Source: Hungatella sp. UBA3048
GTDB lineage: Bacteria > Bacillota > Clostridia > Lachnospirales > Lachnospiraceae
Reading direction: 5' to 3'
Assembly: GCA_002367105.1 (NCBI GenBank)
Contig: DFCS01000042.1
Coordinates: 1 to 28,089, forward strand
Length of the DNA stretch: 28,089 bases
Both the position numbers and the translations under genes were made by a program. The notes under the pieces are model-generated. The model was not told the DNA's origin and did no database searches. It saw nothing but the letters and a program-made list of their open reading frames with translations. This document shows, piece after piece, positions 14,497 to 22,348 of this stretch (its first letter is position 1; every line of letters begins with the position of its first letter).

Positions 14497-15787
14497 AGCC
14501 TACTTTTAATTTAAACTTCTTTACTTCATGTTCAGAATCTACCTTTTCAATCATAGCGCCAAGGCCCTGAAGCTTTTCTTCAAAGCATTCATAACCCCTC
14601 TGGATATATCCGATCTCATCCACAACCGTATATCCATCCGCAGCTAAACCGGCAATCACAAGCGCAGCACCTGCACGGAGATCAGGAGCGTTGACAAACG
14701 CCCCGGTAAAGCCACTGACTCCGTCAATAACGGCTACATTTCCTTCTACTTTGACATTAGCTCCCATACGGGAAAGCTCATCTACATAGCGGAAACGGTT
14801 TTCAAAAATACTCTCTGTGACTACGCTGGTGCCTTTTGCAAGGGCCAGGGTCACTGTCATCTGAGGCTGCATATCGGTCGGAAATCCCGGATATGGAAGT
14901 GTCTTGATATCGGTATGCTTCTGATAGGACTTCCCTACTACACGTACCGCATCGTCGAACTCAACAACCTCGCATCCCATCTCCAGAAGCTTTGCAGAAA
15001 TGGCTTCTAAGTGCTTAGGAATGACATTTTTTACCATAACATCCCCACGGGTGATGGCAGCAGCACACATAAAGGTACCTGCTTCAATCTGGTCCGGAAT
15101 GATGGAGTATTCGGTTCCATGGAGCTTTCTTACCCCACGGATACGAATGGTATCCGTGCCGGCGCCCTTGATATTGGCACCCATGCTGTTTAAAAAGTTT
15201 GCCACATCAACTACATGGGGCTCTTTTGCCACATTTTCCAGTATCGTTTGTCCCTCTGCAAGGGTAGCAGCCATCATGACGTTGATGGTAGCCCCAACGC
15301 TTACCACATCCAGATAGATATGGCTTGCCACCAGATCAATGGCATGGGCAATTACGGCCCCCCGTTCAATCCTCACATCAGCTCCAAGAGCGCGAAATCC
15401 TTTTAAGTGCTGGTCAATGGGTCTGCTTCCGATGTTGCAGCCTCCCGGAAGGGGAACCTGGGCGCTTTTGTATTTGCCAAGCATGGCTCCTATAAAGTAA
15501 TAGGAAGCCCTGATCTTGCGGATATAATCATCATCTACCGAAACTTCACGGATGGTCTTTCCATTGATGCGGACCGTATGCCTGTCAATACGCTCTACCT
15601 TGGCACCGATCTCCTCTATAGCCTCCAGCAACACATTTATATCTCTGACATCAGGTAAATTATCGATCAGAACATCCTCATCTGTCATGATCGCTGCTGC
15701 CAGAATTCCTAAAGCGGCATTCTTTGCTCCGCCAATGGTCACTTCACCGACCAGGGGATTTCCGCCCTTCATAATATACTGCTCCAT
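14495..15787 (-). CDS. murA: UDP-N-acetylglucosamine 1-carboxyvinyltransferase MurA
   Basis: 430 residues, slightly longer than the usual 417-420. It transfers enolpyruvate from PEP to UDP-GlcNAc, the first committed step of peptidoglycan synthesis, in the cytoplasm. The active-site Lys22 in GGAKNAAL and the PEP-attacking Cys117 in LPGGCNIGSRPID (the fosfomycin target) are both present, as is the FPTDMQPQ loop. Low-GC Gram-positives often carry two copies (MurA and MurZ), and this may be either. It is transcribed alone from a good promoter at 15854-15881 and ends in its own terminator. RBS AGAGGTG. Confidence 0.97.
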   Translation of the reverse strand: MEQYIMKGGNPLVGEVTIGGAKNAALGILAAAIMTDEDVLIDNLPDVRDINVLLEAIEEIGAKVERIDRHTVRINGKTIREVSVDDDYIRKIRASYYFIGAMLGKYKSAQVPLPGGCNIGSRPIDQHLKGFRALGADVRIERGAVIAHAIDLVASHIYLDVVSVGATINVMMAATLAEGQTILENVAKEPHVVDVANFLNSMGANIKGAGTDTIRIRGVRKLHGTEYSIIPDQIEAGTFMCAAAITRGDVMVKNVIPKHLEAISAKLLEMGCEVVEFDDAVRVVGKSYQKHTDIKTLPYPGFPTDMQPQMTVTLALAKGTSVVTESIFENRFRYVDELSRMGANVKVEGNVAVIDGVSGFTGAFVNAPDLRAGAALVIAGLAADGYTVVDEIGYIQRGYECFEEKLQGLGAMIEKVDSEHEVKKFKLKVG

Positions 15788-15853
15788 TTCACACCTCTGA
15801 TTATCATGTTATCTATTACAAATTTCTTAAATTTCATCCATTAGCCTTTAATG

Positions 15854-15881
15854 ATTATAACATATCTTATGAATTTGTAAA
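15854..15881 (-). promoter_or_regulatory. Promoter of murA
   Basis: Minus strand: TTTACA (15881-15876), a 16-bp spacer, then TATAAT (15859-15854) preceded by TGT, giving an extended -10. It begins within 20 bp of the stop of the upstream 825-residue gene, so murA has its own start of transcription. Confidence 0.75.
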
Positions 15882-15894
15882 GAGAACGCATTTT

Positions 15895-18372
15895 CTATTC
15901 CGTAAATACTCCGCAGACAAAGTCATTCCCCTGGCCGGCAAAGTATGCAGAGGCATCATTTAAGCCCATCTTCTGGCTCTCTCCGGATCCCGGATTATAG
16001 ACTGTTACATTATAGGAATCATAGCCGGAAAGGAGCACATAGCCGTCCTGAATGGTATAGGCTGCCACCGGACATCCATGACCGATGAAATACAATACCT
16101 GGCTTAACGTGCAGCCCCTGGCATCTAACATAAGGACTCCATCCCCATAGTAGCTGTTATCAGTAAATCCTTCCAGGTTCCGCAGAAAGACTGCTCCTGT
16201 TTTTAGAGGCTCCTTCATATTACGGACCGGCGGGCGGTTCACCCGGCTCCATATGATTTCCTGATTCTTATCGGTCACAACTCCCATCTTATCATAGGCA
16301 AGGGCAAGGGCATCCGTAAAGCTGCGGCTGCCTCCGAGATAATGGCCTCCCCCATAGGCATAAAACCTGTTTTCCTGGTTTCTGGCATTCCCCTTTAACT
16401 CCACCACTTCCGTGGTTTCATAGGCTACCTTTTTGGGAACCGCAATTTTTACTTCCCGGCTTACCGCGTCTTTATCAAGCTGGACAAAATAAAGCTTTCT
16501 CCTGTCCTCTGAGGCATACCAGCCAATGCCTTCCATCTCTCCGTCTGCAAGCTCCTGGTTACAGACAATGGTATCCTGTTTAAAAGCCACATAGGACTGA
16601 TCACCGGATTTTGATACCTGAGTCAGATGGATCCGGCTGTCATCCACGGACACATCTGCGATATAAACATTCTCATGTTCATATTCCTTAACGATCTTTC
16701 CGCTTTGGTCCATGATCTCGATCCGGTACATGGGAGCATCCTTTGTCCTTCCGTTTTGCACCCATATATCACCTTTTCGGGCAATTCCGTAAATGAAATC
16801 ATCCCCTACAAATCCAAGGGGCCTGTAAATATTATCCTCACCGCCGGTTATCTCCCTCTTTACTCCGGTATCCAGATCCATGAGATGGACAACTCCGGCC
16901 CCATAAAGGTCACTGCTCTCCTGCCAGGCAAAACGGCTCGACCTGCTGCTGACCGCATATCCGCCTTCAACCAGGGAGTCCGCCAGGACCATATATTCAT
17001 TGCTGTTTAAATCAATACCGTAAACTGCCCGATCCGCCATCAGATAAAGCATCCCATTGGCTCCCACATGAGCCAGCTGGTCAATGTCTTCCTTAAGCAT
17101 CTCAAAGGACAGGGTCACAGGAGTGAAGAAACGCTCTGTGGTGGCGTTGTCCTGACTGCTGTACTGATACATGGCGACTCCTATGCTTCCTTCGTGAATC
17201 CCTCGGTTCATATATCCATAAACCAGAAAATCCACATCCCCGTTATCTTTGACCGACAATATCTTAATATCATGCTGGTTGTAGCCGCTGCGAAGCCCGT
17301 CGTCTTCTCCGCTTCGGAAGGAGAACACCTTTACCGCATGCTCACGGTTCTGGTCAAAGGCCCACAGATCCCGGTTTACCACATAGGCCAGGCAATCTCC
17401 TGACGGGCTTTTAGCAGTCCGTATTTCATCCGGGTTTGTAATCCCCAGCATAATCCGCTTACCGGAGAACAGTCCTTTCTGGCCGGAAAATACCTGACTG
17501 GTATTCCGTTCAAAATCCATAAGGTAGATACGCCTGCTGTCCCATTTCATAGTAAAGCTGTCTTCCACCTCATAAATCTCCTGGATATCATCTTCTCCGG
17601 TCCTGGTCACCTCATAGTCCAGTTTCACGCTGCACATGACTCCATCTAAGTCTTTCAGAGTAACCCTTATGTCTCCTGCCGGTTTCACGGAAAGCCCTCC
17701 CCATGTAAGCTGGGAAAAGCTGGAGCGAATGGTCACATGGCCAAGGGAGCTGTTATCCTCTCCCTCGCTGGTTTCCAGATAAGTAGTTAGCTGCCGGGCC
17801 TGATCATAATCAAAGGTCCGGGTCGTAAAATCAACTGCAAAATCGATCATATCCTTTGCATTGGTGCTGTCCGTCCACATGATGCGGGTATAATAAAGAA
17901 GCTTCCCATTCCCGGAGGTATCCAGTGTCAGGATGAGAAGGTATTCCTTATCCTTTGTCAAAAGATTCTGGATCGGAAGCGTGGCCGTGACACCTTCCTC
18001 TCCCTCGTTCCATGTATCTACCTCTGTTCGTTCCACCAGACGTCCCAGATCCATACTTCGGACTTCATACTCAATCCCCTGGATGCTGCCTTTATAATCC
18101 GATATCTGTATGTTCATAGACCTGTCTGCAGGAAGAACAGTAAGGGCTTCCCTGGAAACTGCCTGCTTCATATCCTGGGTGTATCCGTGGAGAAGGTTCA
18201 TCTTTCTTCCGTACATATCGGAATATACCACAGGCAAAGCCGCCTCCTCCATGGAGGTATATACCATAACATCACTTTTTTCCGTATCTTTCTGATTCCA
18301 CATAAAATAAACTGCGATTGCCGCTACGAAAACCGCAGATAAGATTCCTATTTTTTTTACCATTCGATTCAT
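15895..18372 (-). CDS. Membrane-anchored protein, beta-propeller-like with degenerate C39-like end
   Basis: 825 residues. One hydrophobic segment at about 8-24 after a short basic start, with no lipobox, predicts an N-terminal anchor with the rest outside the cell. The central 300-650 region is rich in short beta strands with Asp-Leu-x-Trp/Tyr blocks (for example LWAFDQNREHAVKVFSF, VHLMDLDTGVKREITGG), suggesting a propeller. The last 165 residues resemble a C39-like papain fold: residues about 753-790 match the strand GCPVAAYTIQDGYVLLSGYD. However, the catalytic-Cys helix is represented by GGGHYLGGSRSFTDALALAY, without Cys, and the usual His is Tyr/Val. Probably a non-catalytic, perhaps cell-wall, binding protein. 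Its neighbour is murA. RBS AGAGG. No function is assigned. Confidence 0.85.
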   Translation of the reverse strand: MNRMVKKIGILSAVFVAAIAVYFMWNQKDTEKSDVMVYTSMEEAALPVVYSDMYGRKMNLLHGYTQDMKQAVSREALTVLPADRSMNIQISDYKGSIQGIEYEVRSMDLGRLVERTEVDTWNEGEEGVTATLPIQNLLTKDKEYLLILTLDTSGNGKLLYYTRIMWTDSTNAKDMIDFAVDFTTRTFDYDQARQLTTYLETSEGEDNSSLGHVTIRSSFSQLTWGGLSVKPAGDIRVTLKDLDGVMCSVKLDYEVTRTGEDDIQEIYEVEDSFTMKWDSRRIYLMDFERNTSQVFSGQKGLFSGKRIMLGITNPDEIRTAKSPSGDCLAYVVNRDLWAFDQNREHAVKVFSFRSGEDDGLRSGYNQHDIKILSVKDNGDVDFLVYGYMNRGIHEGSIGVAMYQYSSQDNATTERFFTPVTLSFEMLKEDIDQLAHVGANGMLYLMADRAVYGIDLNSNEYMVLADSLVEGGYAVSSRSSRFAWQESSDLYGAGVVHLMDLDTGVKREITGGEDNIYRPLGFVGDDFIYGIARKGDIWVQNGRTKDAPMYRIEIMDQSGKIVKEYEHENVYIADVSVDDSRIHLTQVSKSGDQSYVAFKQDTIVCNQELADGEMEGIGWYASEDRRKLYFVQLDKDAVSREVKIAVPKKVAYETTEVVELKGNARNQENRFYAYGGGHYLGGSRSFTDALALAYDKMGVVTDKNQEIIWSRVNRPPVRNMKEPLKTGAVFLRNLEGFTDNSYYGDGVLMLDARGCTLSQVLYFIGHGCPVAAYTIQDGYVLLSGYDSYNVTVYNPGSGESQKMGLNDASAYFAGQGNDFVCGVFTE

Positions 18373-18410
18373 CCTGAATTTCCTCTACTTGTCTATCAAC
18401 CTTGTCTTCT

Positions 18411-18426
18411 TTATTGTATACAATAA
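18411..18426. promoter_or_regulatory. Perfect 16-bp palindrome upstream of the 825-residue gene
   Basis: TTATTGTATACAATAA is its own reverse complement and sits 39 bp before the start codon. It contains a -10-like TATACA for the minus strand, with only a weak TTGTAG 15 bp further up. The position suits a repressor site over the promoter. Confidence 0.45.
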
Positions 18427-18502
18427 TATCCAAAACTACAATGAAAACTTTCTTAAACATTCGTTAAACCTTACACAGAGCCATCTGTGCGGCTAATCAT
18501 AT

Positions 18503-18537
18503 AAAAAGCAGCTGTCCTTTTATGGACAACTGCTTTT
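18503..18537 (-). terminator. Terminator of the collagen-like gene
   Basis: AAAAGCAGCTGTCC and GGACAACTGCTTTT pair over 14 positions with one mismatch and a 6-nt loop. On the minus strand the stem ends in TTTTTATAT. It lies 7 bp below the gene's stop codon. Confidence 0.85.
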
Positions 18538-18543
18538 CTTCCC

Positions 18544-19242
18544 CTATGTGCATAGCCCGCTGCGGCATCTCCTGCGGTGCATTTCATTAAGCAGAAGTAC
18601 GTTAACGACGCCATCTAACCAACCATCATCAAGACTCTGGGCCCAAGGTCCTCTCGGGCCCCATGGCCCCCATGGTCCCCACGGTCCTCTTGGTCCGCAT
18701 GGCCCCCATGGTCCGCATGGTCCCCATGGCCCTCTTGGCCCCCATGGTCCTCTTGGGCCTCTTGGGCCCCTTGGTCCTCTTGGGCCTCTTGGCCCCCATG
18801 GCGGCCGATCCCATGACGAATCCTGAGACAGCAGATCCGATTCATCCATCTCGTCTGCTCCCCACTCCATTTGTTCTGCTCTCTCCTGCTCTGCAGCCGA
18901 CTGTTCTGTATCTCCTGGTTCTGCTGCCAGTTCATCAATCAGGATACCATCCCTGCGTATTTGGTCACAGATGGAATCGCAGACCTGGTTGATCATCAAA
19001 CGATCCGGATATTCGTCATACATGGGACTGTTTTTATAATCCAGATGATCACACGCTGAAACTACGTATTCCTGCAGACGCTTCATATGTCCTGGGTACA
19101 TTCCTTGTAAATATTCCAAATCCTGCACAATGGAATCTTTTCTTTCAAAGGAACGCTCTGCGGCACTTCTGTCGCCATAAAGCATATATGGCTCCAGTTC
19201 CTGAAATCTGTTTCCATAAGTATAATCCGGGTTAATCGGCAC
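18544..19242 (-). CDS. Collagen-like Gly-Pro-X repeat protein
   Basis: 232 residues from the GTG at 19242, chosen because GGGAG lies 11 bp upstream. The GTG at 19254 overlaps that ribosome site. Residue numbers here count from 19254. A charged helical N-terminal domain (to about 105) includes YLQGMYPGHMKRLQEYV and CDHLDYKNSPMYDEYPDRLM. An acidic Gln/Glu linker (110-150) follows. Then come 17 uninterrupted Gly-Pro-X triplets (154-204), with X only Arg, Trp or Cys, and a tail ending NEMHRRRCRSGLCT. There is no signal peptide. Gly-Pro-X tracts form collagen helices, and in sporeformers such proteins often lie on the spore surface; that location is inferred. The two GPC triplets and Cys-rich tail could cross-link. 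The gene is monocistronic with its own terminator. Confidence 0.85.
   Translation of the reverse strand: MPINPDYTYGNRFQELEPYMLYGDRSAAERSFERKDSIVQDLEYLQGMYPGHMKRLQEYVVSACDHLDYKNSPMYDEYPDRLMINQVCDSICDQIRRDGILIDELAAEPGDTEQSAAEQERAEQMEWGADEMDESDLLSQDSSWDRPPWGPRGPRGPRGPRGPRGPWGPRGPWGPCGPWGPCGPRGPWGPWGPWGPRGPWAQSLDDGWLDGVVNVLLLNEMHRRRCRSGLCT
18643..18795. repeat. 17 tandem 9-bp units encoding Gly-Pro-X
   Basis: The array follows GGN CCN CNT on the plus strand (for example GGTCCCCAT, GGCCCCCAT, GGCCTCTTG phases), 153 bp in all. On the minus strand the third codon of each unit is AGA/AGG, TGG or TGC. Many CCATGG palindromes occur at unit borders. Units differ mainly by single bases, as expected for slippage or unequal exchange. 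Confidence 0.9.
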
Positions 19243-19330
19243 GGCTGTTATCACTCCCTGCTTTCTGCTTATACAACACTATAGTATGCAAAGCAAAAAG
19301 GGAAAGTGCAAAATCCCCTTAAATGAAAAT

Positions 19331-19370
19331 ACGGTTTTCTGATGGACAGCCGATCAGAAAACCGTTTATT
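19331..19370 (-). terminator. Terminator of the second nucleotidyltransferase gene
   Basis: ACGGTTTTCTGAT (19331-19343) and ATCAGAAAACCGT (19353-19365) form a perfect 13-bp stem with a 9-nt loop, just below the stop at 19375. The T-rich tail on the minus strand is ATTTTCATTT, and the plus side also has a T-rich flank. Confidence 0.85.
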
Positions 19371-19374
19371 ATTA

Positions 19375-20304
19375 TTACCTCACATCGAACAGGCGCTCCG
19401 GATATACACCTTCAGAAACCAGGTTTCGGATAGCCGCCGCCACAGCGGGCTTGTCCTCTTTATAGGTCACGCCAAACCACCGGTCTTTTGTTTCAAGCAC
19501 CGTTACCTGCGCTTTCCGGGCCCCGACAAGCTTGTCGATGATCTTAGGAAGCAGATATTCCGTTTTCACATCCCCTTCTTTTAAACCAGCCAAAAATCCC
19601 GGGAACCCCCTCTCCAGCTCTTCAAGAAACGCAGGGGATAGCCCCCACATATTCATGGAAACATTCTGGTTCAAAGGGATCCTCACCGGGGTTCCTTCCT
19701 CACTGCGGCCTTCCGCCCAGTCTTCGCATTGTCTGATCTCGTACGTCTCTGTAACCCCTTTTAAGATTCCTCTTTCATCCACCTGGCATACTCCACGGGT
19801 CACTCCTCCATTTTCGCTTAAGGTATTGCCCAGAACAAATCCTCCCATGCAGATATCAAAAGGTTTTGACAATGGATCCATATCATTCACCAGGTATTCA
19901 TGAATCTTTATAAAACCTTCTTTTCCATAATAATCGTCCGCATTGATCACGACAAAAGGTTCATGAATCACCGCTTTGGCACACAAAAGTGCCTGGCCGG
20001 TTCCCCATGGCTTTGTTCTGTCGTCCGGCTTTGTATAACCTTTTGGAAGGTCATCAAGTTCCTGATAAGCGTACTCCACATGAGCAATCTTTTCGATCCT
20101 CTTTCCTATGATCTCCTTAAAATCCTGTTCCAGATCCTTTCTTATGATGAACACAACTTTGTCAAATCCGGCATTCAGTGCATCGTATATGGAATAATCC
20201 ATGATAATCTCACCGCTTGGTCCTACCGGTTCCAGCTGTTTGATTCCTCCGCCAAACCGGCTTCCAATGCCCGCCGCCATAATCACTAATGATGTTTTCT
20301 TCAT
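19375..20304 (-). CDS. Sugar-phosphate nucleotidyltransferase (second paralogue)
   Basis: 309 residues, the same length as the enzyme at 12446 and alike throughout. The nucleotide loop is MAAGIGSRFGGGIKQLEPVG, with one extra Gly relative to its paralogue, and the metal site is VVINADDYYG. The last 35 residues (DRWFGVTYKEDKPAV) also match. The reaction is presumably NTP plus sugar 1-phosphate to NDP-sugar plus pyrophosphate. Unlike its paralogue it has no kinase or epimerase beside it, and it has its own promoters and terminator, suggesting a housekeeping copy while the other is sugar-induced. RBS AGGGGG. The substrate is not determined. Confidence 0.87.
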   Translation of the reverse strand: MKKTSLVIMAAGIGSRFGGGIKQLEPVGPSGEIIMDYSIYDALNAGFDKVVFIIRKDLEQDFKEIIGKRIEKIAHVEYAYQELDDLPKGYTKPDDRTKPWGTGQALLCAKAVIHEPFVVINADDYYGKEGFIKIHEYLVNDMDPLSKPFDICMGGFVLGNTLSENGGVTRGVCQVDERGILKGVTETYEIRQCEDWAEGRSEEGTPVRIPLNQNVSMNMWGLSPAFLEELERGFPGFLAGLKEGDVKTEYLLPKIIDKLVGARKAQVTVLETKDRWFGVTYKEDKPAVAAAIRNLVSEGVYPERLFDVR

Positions 20305-20337
20305 AATTTATCCCCCTGTCTGTATAATCTGCCTAAT

Positions 20338-20440
20338 AGTATACCACAAAAAAAAGGTTTAATCCATAAATGCCGGATTATCCCAAATTCCTGTCGTTTT
20401 ATCTGCAACAATGATACCATAACGCTTCCTTCCAGGTCAA
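20338..20440 (-). promoter_or_regulatory. Promoters of the second nucleotidyltransferase gene
   Basis: Distal: TTGACC (20440-20435), an 18-bp spacer and TATCAT (20416-20411) with a TGG extended -10. Proximal: TGG-TATACT (-10 at 20343-20338) with a weak TGGATT 17 bp upstream. The distal one starts 2 bp below the ATP synthase terminator, so the gene is separate from that operon. Confidence 0.6.
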
Positions 20441-20441
20441 T

Positions 20442-20484
20442 AAAAAAGGATCTGAACCTGTTTTATAAGGTCCAAATCCCTTTT
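20442..20484 (-). terminator. Terminator of the ATP synthase operon
   Basis: The arms 20442-20458 and 20469-20484 pair with a few G-U or mismatched positions around a 10-nt AT-rich loop. On the minus strand the stem ends in TTTTTT. It starts 3 bp below the atpC stop. Confidence 0.8.
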
Positions 20485-20486
20485 CG

Positions 20487-20885
20487 TTACTTTGTAAGTG
20501 AAAGCCTTATAAGAGCTCTTCTCAGAGCAGCTTCCGCTCTAGCATTATCAATTTTTCCGCTCTGTTCCTTTAAGCGGCGTTCTGCACGGATCTTAGCCTC
20601 CTCTGCACGGTTTGCATCGATTTCTTCCGGCCATTCCACAACTTCCGCCATAATGACGATCTTCTCCGGTAAAATCTCAATAAAACCAGACATCAGGGCC
20701 GCTTTCTTCACTCCGCCCTCCTCGTGAATCTTTAAGACTCCCGGGGCAGCAATGGCAGTCATGGGGATATGATTCCGGTATACGCCGATATCCCCTGACC
20801 TGGTAGTAAGCTCCACCATGGAAGCCTCTCCCTCGAAAAACTGACCTTCCGGAGTAATGATCTGCAGTTTGAATAAATCAGCCAT
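20487..20885 (-). CDS. atpC: ATP synthase F1 subunit epsilon
   Basis: 132 residues, normal for epsilon. An N-terminal beta-sandwich (residues 1-85: FKLQIITPEGQFFEGEASMV, then GDIGVYRNHIPM) is followed by a C-terminal helical hairpin (ANRAEEAKIRAERRLKEQ). It is part of the rotating central stalk and couples and inhibits F1 through the hairpin. Last gene of the operon, 11 bp below atpD; RBS GGGGTGGG. Confidence 0.97.
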   Translation of the reverse strand: MADLFKLQIITPEGQFFEGEASMVELTTRSGDIGVYRNHIPMTAIAAPGVLKIHEEGGVKKAALMSGFIEILPEKIVIMAEVVEWPEEIDANRAEEAKIRAERRLKEQSGKIDNARAEAALRRALIRLSLTK

Positions 20886-20896
20886 ATTCCCACCCC

Positions 20897-22291
20897 CTAT
20901 TTTTTCACACGGGCAAGAACGTCCTCAATGCTGCCTGCATTTAAGAAATAGCTCTCCGGAATGTCATCATGCTTACCTTCCAAAATCTCCTTAAAGCCCT
21001 GAATGGTATCAGAAAGCGGCACATAGCGGCCTTCCAGTCCGGTGAACTGTCCTGCAACGAAGAAAGGCTGAGACAAGAATCTCTGGATCTTTCTTGCACG
21101 GGCCACCGTGATCTTATCTTCTTCAGAAAGCTCATCCATACCCAGCATGGCAATGATATCCTGAAGCTCTTTATACTTCTGAAGCACTTCCTGAACCCCG
21201 CGGGCAACACGGTAGTGTTCCTCACCTACGATACGGGGATCAAGAATTCTGGATGTGGAACCAAGGGGATCAACCGCCGGATAAATCCCCAGCTCCACGA
21301 TGGAACGGTCAAGAACCGTGGTTGCATCCAGATGAGCAAATGTGTTGGCCGGAGCCGGGTCCGTTAAGTCATCGGCGGGAACGTAAACTGCCTGAACCGA
21401 TGTAATGGAACCATTCTTCGTGGAAGTGATCCTCTCCTGAAGAGCGCCCATCTCGGTCTGCAGCGTTGGCTGATAGCCTACTGCGGAAGGCATACGTCCA
21501 AGCAGAGCGGAAACCTCAGAACCTGCCTGGGTGAATCGGAAAATGTTGTCAATAAATAACAGTACATCTTTTCCGCCCTGATCACGGAAATACTCAGCCA
21601 TGGTAAGGCCGGTAAGCCCTACCCTCATTCGGGCACCCGGCGGCTCATTCATCTGTCCGAACACCATGGTTGTTTTATTAATAACGCCTGATTCCTGCAT
21701 CTCGTGATAAAGGTCATTTCCTTCACGGGTGCGCTCGCCAACGCCGGTGAACACGGAATATCCGCCGTGCTCTGTGGCTATGTTACGGATCAGCTCCTGA
21801 ATTAATACGGTTTTACCTACTCCGGCACCGCCGAAAAGTCCGATCTTACCACCCCTTTGATAAGGGCAGAGAAGGTCAACGACCTTGATACCGGTTTCCA
21901 GAACCTCCATTTCCGTGGACTGCTCCTCAAAGGTTGGAGCCGGTCTGTGAATCGGAAAATGCTCTTTTACTTCCGGTGCCGGTTTATTATCGATTGGATC
22001 ACCCAGAACGTTAAATATACGTCCCAATGTCTCCTCTCCAACCGGTACGGTAATCGGAGCGCCGGTAGCCGCCGCGTCCATACCACGTACCAGTCCATCG
22101 GTTGATCCCATGGCGATACATCTTACCGTATCATCGCCAAGATGCTGGGATACTTCTACAACCAGTCTGCTGCCATCTTTTGCAGTGATATCAATCGCTT
22201 CATTGATATCCGGCAGCTTGCCCTGGCTGAACTTGATATCCAGTACGGCACCGATGATCTGGGTGATCTTACCAATATTTTGTCCTGCCAT
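20897..22291 (-). CDS. atpD: ATP synthase F1 subunit beta
   Basis: 464 residues, normal length. The P-loop GGAGVGKT is at 154-161, followed by the catalytic glutamate motif GVGERTREGNDLY. Three copies carry the catalytic sites of F1 at the cytoplasmic face. The segment ALLGRMPSAVGYQPTL is the conserved adenine-side loop. RBS GAAGGAGA, 57 bp below atpG. Confidence 0.99.
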   Translation of the reverse strand: MAGQNIGKITQIIGAVLDIKFSQGKLPDINEAIDITAKDGSRLVVEVSQHLGDDTVRCIAMGSTDGLVRGMDAAATGAPITVPVGEETLGRIFNVLGDPIDNKPAPEVKEHFPIHRPAPTFEEQSTEMEVLETGIKVVDLLCPYQRGGKIGLFGGAGVGKTVLIQELIRNIATEHGGYSVFTGVGERTREGNDLYHEMQESGVINKTTMVFGQMNEPPGARMRVGLTGLTMAEYFRDQGGKDVLLFIDNIFRFTQAGSEVSALLGRMPSAVGYQPTLQTEMGALQERITSTKNGSITSVQAVYVPADDLTDPAPANTFAHLDATTVLDRSIVELGIYPAVDPLGSTSRILDPRIVGEEHYRVARGVQEVLQKYKELQDIIAMLGMDELSEEDKITVARARKIQRFLSQPFFVAGQFTGLEGRYVPLSDTIQGFKEILEGKHDDIPESYFLNAGSIEDVLARVKK

Positions 22292-22348
22292 CTTGTTTCT
22301 CCTTCTTTATATTTCTCTCGTTCCTGCTAAAATGAAGTTCGATTCGCC

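Noticed and set aside
18272..18460. Small minus-strand frame starting MFKKVFIVVLDIIVYN
   Set aside because: It overlaps the start of the 825-residue gene in another frame, lacks a ribosome site, and its later part reads like out-of-frame sequence.
18548..18826. Plus-strand Gly-Pro-His/Leu frame as a second collagen gene
   Set aside because: Openness follows from the GGN-CCN repeat. The minus-strand frame has the conserved-looking flanking domains and the terminator, so only that one is taken as a gene.
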